Positions 58,079 to 64,000 of a stretch of DNA of 64,000 bases are shown here, one piece after another. Made by a program: the position numbers and the translations under genes. Source of the stretch: Streptococcus mitis (GTDB lineage: Bacteria; Bacillota; Bacilli; Lactobacillales; Streptococcaceae); contig NZ_WIJP01000012.1 in assembly GCF_009496155.1 (NCBI RefSeq), positions 10,282 through 74,281 of the forward strand, read 5' to 3'. The first letter of the stretch is position 1, and each line of letters begins with the position of its first letter. Under the pieces are notes generated by a model that saw nothing but the letters and a program-made list of their open reading frames with translations, made no database searches and was not told the origin of the DNA.

Positions 58079-59373
58079 AGCCCCGCCTCCTTATTCATCT
58101 GTTGAATTTCCCTAATTGCCTTTTTGATTGAAGTATTTAGCCCGTCATGGAAGAAAAGCAAATCTCCTGTCGGTCTATCCATGCTTCGTCCAACTCGTCC
58201 ACCAATCTGAATCAAACTAGACTTGGTAAACAAACGATGGTTGGCCTCTACTACGAAAACATCCACGCAAGGAAAGGTAACTCCACGCTCCAATATCGTC
58301 GTACTGATCAGTATTGTCAGTTCTCCATCTCGAAAAGCTTGTACCTGCTCTAATCGATCCTCTGTTACAGAAGAGACAAAGCCAATTTTCTCATTTGAAA
58401 ATTGCTCCTGTAAGATTTCTTTTAACTGCTCCCCTTTCTTAATTTCTGATGCAAAAATGAGTAACGGATAAGCTGTCTTTCTCTGCTTCTCAATATAGGA
58501 CTTTAACTTTGGTGACAAACGATTCTTATCTAAGTAGCGATTAAAATCAGATAACCAAACTGGTTTTGGAATAATCAACGGATTTCCATGAAATCGTCTA
58601 GGCAAACTCAATCGTTTTAATTCTCCTAAACGGACCTTCCTATCTAACTCATCGGTCGAAGTCGCTGTTAAAAAGATTCTCAATCCATTCTCCTTTACAC
58701 TATTCTTGACAGCATGGTAAAGCGTAGGATTGTCAACATAAGGAAAAGCATCTACTTCATCCACTATCAGCAAATCAAAAGCTTGATAAAACTTCAATAA
58801 CTGATGAGTCGTCGCAACAACTAGTGGTGTTCGAAAATACGGCTCTGATTCTCCATGTAGGAGGGCTATCTCGCAAGAAAAATCCTTTTGCGGGCGCTTG
58901 CACAGCTCCAAACAAACATCTATGCGAGGACTGGCCAAACAAACTGCACCACCTTCATCAATCACTTTGGCCACAACTTGGTAAATCATTTCTGTCTTTC
59001 CAGCTCCTGTCACCGCATGTACCAAGGTTGGTTCCTGATTGTCTACTGCTTGAATCAATCCCTCTGACACTTTTTCTTGAAAGGGAGTTAATTGACCACA
59101 CCATTTAAGAACATCTTGCTTCGGAAAATCCTCCTGTGGAAAATAGTATAAAGCTTGATCACTCCTGACTCGCTTCATAATTAAGCACTCCCGACAATAG
59201 TAAGCACCTATGGGCAAATACCATTCTTCTAGAATAAGACTATTACAACGTTGGCAGAACAATTTCCCCTTCTCCTTTCTTATTGCTGGAAGTTTTTCTG
59301 CCAACTGACGGTCTTCTTCTGACAATTCATTCTCAGTAAACAAACGACCGAGATAATTTGGATTTACTTTCAT
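58075..59373 (-). CDS. comFA: Competence DNA translocation helicase ComFA
   Basis: A 432-residue DEAD-like ATPase. It has an N-terminal four-Cys zinc site (FCQRCNSL and YYCRECLI), Walker A HAVTGAGKTEM, and the DEAD-box variant LLIVDEVDAFP. The helicase C domain includes GGRVGRSMDRPTGD. It drives single-stranded DNA through the ComEC channel. The start codon lies only seven bases after a perfect ComX box. Confidence 0.95.
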   Translation of the reverse strand: MKVNPNYLGRLFTENELSEEDRQLAEKLPAIRKEKGKLFCQRCNSLILEEWYLPIGAYYCRECLIMKRVRSDQALYYFPQEDFPKQDVLKWCGQLTPFQEKVSEGLIQAVDNQEPTLVHAVTGAGKTEMIYQVVAKVIDEGGAVCLASPRIDVCLELCKRPQKDFSCEIALLHGESEPYFRTPLVVATTHQLLKFYQAFDLLIVDEVDAFPYVDNPTLYHAVKNSVKENGLRIFLTATSTDELDRKVRLGELKRLSLPRRFHGNPLIIPKPVWLSDFNRYLDKNRLSPKLKSYIEKQRKTAYPLLIFASEIKKGEQLKEILQEQFSNEKIGFVSSVTEDRLEQVQAFRDGELTILISTTILERGVTFPCVDVFVVEANHRLFTKSSLIQIGGRVGRSMDRPTGDLLFFHDGLNTSIKKAIREIQQMNKEAGL

Positions 59374-59380
59374 ACTTCTT

Positions 59381-59388
59381 TATTCGTA
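59381..59388 (-). promoter_or_regulatory. ComX box (TACGAATA) of comFA-comFC
   Basis: Perfect late-competence octamer on the minus strand. The comFA ATG follows after AAAGAAGT, so the predicted transcript starts at or next to the start codon. Confidence 0.85.
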
Positions 59389-59429
59389 AAAACCTAGCGC
59401 TTTAGATAATTTTTTAGTACAATTAAATC

Positions 59430-60065
59430 ATGGAATTTAGAACAATTAAAGAGGACGGACAAGTCCAAGAAGAAATCAAAAAATCCCGCTTTATCTGTCA
59501 TGCCAAGCGTGTTTATAGCGAAGAAGATGCTCGTGACTTCATTACTGCCATCAAAAAAGAACACTACAAAGCTACGCATAACTGCTCGGCCTTTATCATT
59601 GGGGAACGTAGTGAAATTAAACGGACAAGTGATGATGGTGAGCCCAGTGGTACTGCTGGAGTTCCCATGCTTGGGGTGCTAGAAAATCACAATCTCACCA
59701 ATGTCTGTGTGGTAGTTACACGCTACTTTGGTGGCATTAAACTAGGCGCTGGAGGATTGATTCGTGCTTACGCTGGCAGTGTTGCCTTAGCTGTCAAAGA
59801 AATTGGCATCATTGAAATAAAGGAACAAGCTGGTATTGCTATTCAAATATCTTACGCTCAGTACCAAGAATATAATAACTTCCTTAAAGAACATACTCTC
59901 ATGGAGCTGGATACAAACTTTACAGATCAAGTCGATACGATGATTTATGTTGATAAAGAAGAGAAAGAAAATATTAAAGCCGCATTAGTAGAGTTTTTTC
60001 ATGGAAAAGTTACCTTAACTGATAAAGGTTTACGAGAAGTTGAAGTTCCTGTAAACTTAGTGTAA
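59430..60065 (+). CDS. yigZ: YigZ/IMPACT-family protein
   Basis: A 211-residue protein. The N-terminal UPF0029/IMPACT domain has KSRFICHAKRV and DDGEPSGTAGVPML, then VVTRYFGGIKLGAGGLIRAYA. The C-terminal domain has the EF-G domain IV-like fold. The family is linked to translation control and, in some bacteria, peptide or dipeptide processing. It is divergent from comFA. No Shine-Dalgarno sequence lies before the ATG, and TACAAT (59418-59423) is only six bases away, so the mRNA may be leaderless. Confidence 0.9.
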   Translation: MEFRTIKEDGQVQEEIKKSRFICHAKRVYSEEDARDFITAIKKEHYKATHNCSAFIIGERSEIKRTSDDGEPSGTAGVPMLGVLENHNLTNVCVVVTRYFGGIKLGAGGLIRAYAGSVALAVKEIGIIEIKEQAGIAIQISYAQYQEYNNFLKEHTLMELDTNFTDQVDTMIYVDKEEKENIKAALVEFFHGKVTLTDKGLREVEVPVNLV

Positions 60066-60080
60066 ACAAAGGAGAAAAAT

Positions 60081-60524
60081 ATGGCATTTGGAAAATTCAT
60101 TCAGGGACTCGCTGGTAACCTTAGCGAGCAAAACAAAGAAACTCTTATCAAAGAATATGGACAATATCTACTAGAAAACGAAGAAATTCAAAGTGGATAT
60201 AAACTGATTCGTGACTCAATTATATTTACAAATATCCGTATTATCTTTACAGATAAACAAGGCGCTACTGGTCGTAAGATGTCCGTTAAATCTATTTTTT
60301 TGATGAATATTGTTAACGTTGAAATGGAAACTGCAGGAGCAGGTATAGATGATAGTGAAATAACGATTACTTATCTAGAAAATGTTTTTCTAAAAGCACA
60401 TAATGAGCATTTTAATGCTCATAAATTTGAATTTCCTAAGAAAACAGATATCGTTCCTCTGTATACATATTTACTAGAATTAGCTTATCACAATCGCTTG
60501 AAAATTAATGGCTTAGACCTATGA
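60081..60524 (+). CDS. Bacterial PH-domain protein (bPH, DUF1696-type)
   Basis: A 147-residue soluble protein starting MAFGKFIQGLAGNLSEQNK. The core YKLIRDSIIFTNIRIIFTDKQGATGRKMSVKSIFL, in parts, has the ordered beta strands of the bacterial pleckstrin-homology domain. The function is not known; such proteins are often stress-related. It follows yigZ by 15 bases behind AAAGGAG and is probably cotranscribed with it. Confidence 0.8.
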   Translation: MAFGKFIQGLAGNLSEQNKETLIKEYGQYLLENEEIQSGYKLIRDSIIFTNIRIIFTDKQGATGRKMSVKSIFLMNIVNVEMETAGAGIDDSEITITYLENVFLKAHNEHFNAHKFEFPKKTDIVPLYTYLLELAYHNRLKINGLDL

Positions 60525-60529
60525 TATAA

Positions 60530-60558
60530 AAAAATCCTATCACCTCGATAGGATTTCT
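60530..60558 (+). terminator. Terminator of the yigZ-PH operon
   Basis: AAATCCTATC, five bases and GATAGGATTT form a perfect 10-bp stem. It is followed by CTATATTTT. Confidence 0.75.
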
Positions 60559-60562
60559 ATAT

Positions 60563-60591
60563 TTTACAAATGGTATAGATAGCGTTATACT
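60563..60591 (+). promoter_or_regulatory. Promoter of cysK
   Basis: TTTACA (60563-60568), 17 bases, TATACT (60586-60591). The start codon is at 60621 behind AAAGAGGT. Confidence 0.7.
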
Positions 60592-60620
60592 AGAGATATC
60601 TTATACAAAGAGGTATTCAT

Positions 60621-61547
60621 ATGTCTATTTATAACAACATTACTGAACTAATCGGTCAAACTCCGATTGTTAAACTCAACCACATTGTGCCAGAAGGTGC
60701 TGCAGATGTCTATGTAAAACTTGAAGCATTTAACCCTGGTTCTTCTGTAAAAGACCGTATTGCTCTTAGCATGATTGAAAAAGCTGAACAAGACGGTATT
60801 CTGAAACCTGGTTCTACTATTGTTGAAGCAACAAGTGGAAACACTGGTATTGGACTTTCATGGGTAGGGGCTGCTAAAGGGTATAAAGTTGTTATCGTTA
60901 TGCCTGAAACTATGAGTGTGGAACGACGTAAGATTATCCAAGCCTATGGTGCTGAACTCGTCCTTACTCCTGGTAGCGAAGGAATGAAAGGTGCTATTGC
61001 TAAGGCTCAAGAAATCGCTGCTGAACGTGATGGTTTCCTACCACTACAATTTGACAATCCAGCTAATCCAGAAGTACACGAAAGAACAACAGGAGCTGAA
61101 ATACTAGCTGCTTTCGGTAAAGATGGACTAGATGTCTTCGTTGCTGGAGTGGGTACTGGTGGAACAATTTCTGGTGTTTCTCATGCACTCAAATCAGCAG
61201 ATTCAAACATTCAAGTTTATGCAGTGGAAGCTGATGAATCTGCTATTCTATCTGGTGAAAAACCTGGTCCTCACAAAATTCAAGGTATATCAGCTGGATT
61301 TATTCCTGATACACTTGATACAAACGCCTATGATGGTATTGTTCGTGTGACATCAGACGATGCTCTCGCACTTGGCCGTGAGATTGGTGGAAAAGAAGGA
61401 TTCCTTGTTGGTATTTCTTCAGCTGCAGCTATCTACGGAGCCATTGAAGTTGCTAAGAAATTAGGTACAGGTAAGAAAGTCCTTGCTCTAGCACCAGATA
61501 ACGGAGAACGTTATTTGTCTACAGCACTCTATGAATTTGAAGTGTAG
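60621..61547 (+). CDS. cysK: Cysteine synthase (O-acetylserine sulfhydrylase)
   Basis: A 308-residue PLP enzyme. The Schiff-base Lys lies in [12 protein letters not shown], the substrate loop in [11 protein letters not shown], and the PLP phosphate loop in [11 protein letters not shown]. It makes cysteine from O-acetylserine and sulfide. It is monocistronic, with its own promoter and terminator. Confidence 0.95.
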   Translation: MSIYNNITELIGQTPIVKLNHIVPEGAADVYVKLEAFNPGSSVKDRIALSMIEKAEQDGILKPGSTIVEATSGNTGIGLSWVGAAKGYKVVIVMPETMSVERRKIIQAYGAELVLTPGSEGMKGAIAKAQEIAAERDGFLPLQFDNPANPEVHERTTGAEILAAFGKDGLDVFVAGVGTGGTISGVSHALKSADSNIQVYAVEADESAILSGEKPGPHKIQGISAGFIPDTLDTNAYDGIVRVTSDDALALGREIGGKEGFLVGISSAAAIYGAIEVAKKLGTGKKVLALAPDNGERYLSTALYEFEV

Positions 61548-61563
61548 TCTCATAAATGCACTT

Positions 61564-61590
61564 AGCCCTTATAATAGGGCTTTTTGTTTT
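61564..61590 (+). terminator. Terminator of cysK
   Basis: AGCCCT, six bases and AGGGCT, followed by TTTTGTTTT. Confidence 0.8.
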
Positions 61591-61593
61591 AAC

Positions 61594-61700
61594 TATAGTA
61601 GATTCAAATAAGATGTGAACAAATCGATTAGGAAAGTTAAATTAATTTCTAAAAATATTTTAGCAGCCATATTGTACTATTCTAGTTTCAATCCACTATA
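61594..61700. repeat. RUP-type repeat (107 bp)
   Basis: Inverted ends TATAGTAGATTCAAATAA and, at the other side, TTTCAATCCACTATA frame exactly 107 bases, the reported length of the pneumococcal RUP element. TA at both outer ends fits insertion at a TA dinucleotide as in IS630-type transposition. RUP is thought to be moved by IS630-Spn1. No gene lies in the 61701-61760 remainder. Confidence 0.65.
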
Positions 61701-61762
61701 TTTCTAATCGAGTGAGGCTTGGCAAAAAACAATTTCAGGAGAAAATCTAAGCTCTATACAAC

Positions 61763-61793
61763 AAAAAAGGAAGCCAAATTGCTTCCTTTTTAT
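61763..61793 (-). terminator. Terminator of rpsB-tsf
   Basis: On the minus strand AAAAAGGAAGC, a loop and GGCTTCCTTTTTTG, two bases after the tsf stop. Confidence 0.8.
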
Positions 61794-61795
61794 TA

Positions 61796-62836
61796 TTAGT
61801 TATTCAAGGCTGCTGCCATTGTAGCTGCAACTTCAGCTTCAAAGTCATTTGCAGCTTTCTCGATACCTTCACCAACTTCAAAGCGAGCAAACTCAACTAC
61901 TGAAGCGTTAACTGATTCAAGGTATGCTTCAACTGTCTTGCTGTCATCCATGATGTAGACTTGTGCAAGAAGTGTATAAGCTTGATCAACTTTAGTGTTA
62001 TCAAGCATGAAGCGATCCATTTTACCTGGAATGATTTTGTCCCAGATTTTTTCTGGTTTACCTTCTGCAGCTAACTCAGCTTTGATATCAGCTTCAGCTT
62101 GAGCGATCACTTCATCAGTCAATTGAGCTTTTGATCCGTATGCCAAGTGTGGAAGTGCTGGTTTACCAACCATTGCACGGCTTTCATTGTCTTGGTCGAT
62201 AACGTGGTTCAATTGTGCCAACTCATCTTTAACGAATTGCTCATCCAATTCTTTGTAAGAAAGAACTGTTGGTTTCATCGCTGCGATGTGCATTGACAAT
62301 TGTTTAGCAAGAGCTTCGTCTCCACCTTCAACAACTGAAATAACACCGATACGTCCTCCATTGTGTTGGTAGGCACCGAAGTGTTGTGCATCTGTTTTTT
62401 CAATCAATGCAAAGCGACGGAATGAGATTTTTTCTCCGATAGTTGCTGTTGCAGATACGTATGCAGCTTCAAGAGTTTCACCTGAAGGCATTGTCAAAGC
62501 AAGAGCTTCTTCATTGTTAGCAGGTTTTCCTTCAGCAATAACTTTAGCTGTGGTATTTACCAATTCAACAAATTGAGCATTTTTTGCAACAAAGTCAGTT
62601 TCAGCGTTTACTTCAATAACTGCTGCAACATTACCGTTAACATAAACACCAGTCAAACCTTCTGCAGCAACACGGTCAGCTTTCTTAGCTGCCTTAGCCA
62701 TACCTTTTTCACGAAGCAATTCAATCGCTTTTTCGATGTCACCATCTGTTTCTACAAGCGCTTTTTTAGCGTCCATAACACCAGCACCAGATTTTTCACG
62801 CAACTCTTTTACAAGTTTAGCTGTAATTTCTGCCAT
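61796..62836 (-). CDS. tsf: Elongation factor Ts
   Basis: A 346-residue protein. The N-terminal UBA-like part [27 protein letters not shown], in parts, and the nucleotide-exchange motif [13 protein letters not shown] are visible. It exchanges GDP for GTP on EF-Tu. It follows rpsB by 78 bases that contain a strong hairpin. Confidence 0.97.
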   Translation of the reverse strand: MAEITAKLVKELREKSGAGVMDAKKALVETDGDIEKAIELLREKGMAKAAKKADRVAAEGLTGVYVNGNVAAVIEVNAETDFVAKNAQFVELVNTTAKVIAEGKPANNEEALALTMPSGETLEAAYVSATATIGEKISFRRFALIEKTDAQHFGAYQHNGGRIGVISVVEGGDEALAKQLSMHIAAMKPTVLSYKELDEQFVKDELAQLNHVIDQDNESRAMVGKPALPHLAYGSKAQLTDEVIAQAEADIKAELAAEGKPEKIWDKIIPGKMDRFMLDNTKVDQAYTLLAQVYIMDDSKTVEAYLESVNASVVEFARFEVGEGIEKAANDFEAEVAATMAAALNN

Positions 62837-62861
62837 TTTGATTCTCCTATATTTTTTTAAA

Positions 62862-62894
62862 ATAGGAGAGCTGGGCTAAGCCCCGCCCTCCTAG
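62862..62894 (-). terminator. Intercistronic hairpin (attenuator) between rpsB and tsf
   Basis: On the minus strand AGGAGGGCGGGGCTTAGCCC pairs with its own other arm (GGGCTTAGCCC core, AGGAG/CTCCT ends), and ATTTTAAAAAAAT follows. It may reduce tsf transcription relative to rpsB or stabilise the 3' end. Confidence 0.6.
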
Positions 62895-62914
62895 GTAATT
62901 ACTATTTATATTAA

Positions 62915-63694
62915 TTAAGCGTTGTCGCCTTCTACAACTTCAACGATTTCTTCAATTGAATCTGCTTGAGTTTCTGAAGCTACAAATTCTGCTTCAACTG
63001 CTACTGCATCTTCACCTTGACGTCCTTCGATGATAGCGTCAGCCAATTTAGCTGTAATCAATTTAACAGCGCGGATAGCATCATCGTTAGCTGGGATGAT
63101 TACATCGATATCATCTGGATCAGTGTTTGTGTCAACCATCGCTACAACTGGAATTCCCAATTTTTTAGCCTCTTTAACTGCGATTTGCTCTTTATGTGGG
63201 TCAACTACGTACATTACGTCTGGGATACGAGGCATATCTTCGATACCACCCAAGAATTTTTCAAGACGTGCACGTTGTTTGTTAAGAAGTGCAACTTCTT
63301 TCTTAGGAAGAACTTCAAAAGTTCCATCTTCTTCCATACGTTTGATTTCTTTCAAACGAGCGATACGTTTTTGGATTGTTCCCCAGTTTGTAAGAGTTCC
63401 ACCCAACCAACGGTGGTTGATGAAGTATTGACCTGAACGCACTGCTTCTTCAGCAACCGCATCAGCTGCTTGTTTCTTAGTACCAACGAACAATACAACT
63501 GCATCGTTAGCTGCTGCATCACGCATGAAGTCATATGCTTGGTCAGCGTATTTTACAGTTTGTTGCAAGTCGATAACGTGGATTCCGTTACGCTCTGTAA
63601 AGATGTATTTAGCCATCTTAGGGTTCCAGCGACGAGTTTGGTGACCAAAGTGTACACCAGCCTCAAGAAGTTGTTTCATTGAAATTACTGCCAT
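62915..63694 (-). CDS. rpsB: Ribosomal protein S2
   Basis: The protein has 259 residues from [21 protein letters not shown], preceded by AAAAGGAGAA; the longer frame runs through the leader. The family strings [19 protein letters not shown] and [10 protein letters not shown] are present. The C-terminus is acidic. It is first in the rpsB-tsf operon. Confidence 0.97.
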   Translation of the reverse strand: MAVISMKQLLEAGVHFGHQTRRWNPKMAKYIFTERNGIHVIDLQQTVKYADQAYDFMRDAAANDAVVLFVGTKKQAADAVAEEAVRSGQYFINHRWLGGTLTNWGTIQKRIARLKEIKRMEEDGTFEVLPKKEVALLNKQRARLEKFLGGIEDMPRIPDVMYVVDPHKEQIAVKEAKKLGIPVVAMVDTNTDPDDIDVIIPANDDAIRAVKLITAKLADAIIEGRQGEDAVAVEAEFVASETQADSIEEIVEVVEGDNA

Positions 63695-63810
63695 GAGTAT
63701 TTCTCCTTTTTGTTTTTTTCCTCTTCTTGACTTCAACTCGCAAAACGACCCAAGGGCAACTGCTTCACAATTCATCAAGAATGAGTATTATCGTTCACAC
63801 GACAAGTTTC

Positions 63811-63839
63811 ATTCTACCATACTTTTCCAATATTTTCAA
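63811..63839 (-). promoter_or_regulatory. Promoter of rpsB-tsf with a ~110-nt leader
   Basis: On the minus strand TTGAAA (63834-63839), 17 bases, TGG-TAGAAT (63811-63816). The predicted leader of about 110 bases can pair CTTGA near 63776 with TCAAG near 63731. This could be an S2-binding autoregulation site; I cannot confirm that. Confidence 0.65.
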
Positions 63840-63985
63840 GCTATTTTAGTAGATTTTTAAAGTAGTTTCACTAGGTAACTTCTCAAAGTAACATCCACTT
63901 GCCCAACCGAAGTGGAAATTAGTCTAAAACGGATTTTTATGGTGGAATTAAGTATGAGACGTTTGAGTTAGAAATGAGGTCCACT

Positions 63986-64000
63986 ATGACAAAACATAAA
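63986..64000 (+). CDS. Possible IS30-type transposase (first five codons only)
   Basis: ATG behind GAGGT opens MTKHK at the window edge. Streptococcal IS30-family transposases commonly begin MTKHKHLTLSDRN, from memory, but only five codons are visible. The 63841-63985 stretch before it contains no gene and could hold the IS left end. Confidence 0.35.

Noticed and set aside
63017..63436. Two plus-strand frames of more than 130 residues opposite rpsB
   Set aside because: Shadow frames caused by the biased codon use of a highly expressed ribosomal gene.

Overview
The window looks like a chromosome segment of a mitis-group Streptococcus (S. mitis / S. pneumoniae / S. pseudopneumoniae cluster). 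The evidence is low GC, a choline-binding murein hydrolase (CbpD), BOX- and RUP-type intergenic repeats, ComX boxes before late competence genes, and the linked order hsp33-dus ... clpC-ctsR ... cbpD-dnaB-rplI-gdpP-hpf-comFC-comFA ... cysK-tsf-rpsB. No tRNA, rRNA or CRISPR array was seen. Most genes are on the minus strand.

Layout. 1-3587: 5' part of a GH2 beta-galactosidase without a secretion signal, behind a CcpA site. 3825-8291: cell-wall M26 zinc metalloprotease. 8600-10588: SPFH protein and a class C acid phosphatase lipoprotein. 10790-11120: a compact Fst-type type I toxin/antisense RNA locus. 11226-14683: zinc uptake operon adcRCBA, with adcA broken by a one-base deletion. 14826-19283: dltXABCD for D-alanylation of teichoic acids. 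19616-22108: a second dltB/dltD/dltX-like set with no dltA or dltC. 22330-27900: a decayed IS3-type element, then a streptide-type RiPP locus (Rgg regulator, SHP pheromone remnant, precursor peptide, radical SAM/SPASM enzyme, two MFS proteins). 27976-33695: glpF-glpO-glpK and an Mga-type regulator. 33878-35717: hslO and dus. 35719-43606: an accessory block bounded by two copies of the dus 3' end; it holds a cysteine hydrolase, a two-component system, a tentatively AvrD-like protein, a P-loop kinase-like protein and a MacB-type ABC exporter. 43953-48103: a lipoprotein, a small membrane protein, clpC and ctsR. 48222-51180: a TPP-riboswitch-controlled thiamine-precursor ABC operon. 51260-61547: cbpD, veg, dnaB, rplI, gdpP, hpf, comFC/comFA, yigZ, a PH-domain protein and cysK. 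61796-63694: rpsB-tsf. The right edge carries the first codons of a possible IS30-type transposase.

How the parts relate. The core genes are ordinary mitis-group functions: envelope charge (dlt), zinc and thiamine supply, glycerol use, proteostasis, competence and translation. The interest lies in three inserted or modified regions. The streptide locus has a recognisable maturation enzyme, but its precursor stops just after the crosslink motif and its SHP pheromone is out of frame after a poly-A tract, so the circuit may be silent or switchable. The dus-flanked block looks like a self-contained sensing, small-molecule synthesis and export cassette. The second dltB/D/X set suggests an additional O-acylation activity that either borrows D-Ala-DltC or uses another donor.

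Limits. All family assignments are made by eye from motifs and memory, with no database search. The frameshifts in adcA and shp could be sequencing errors.
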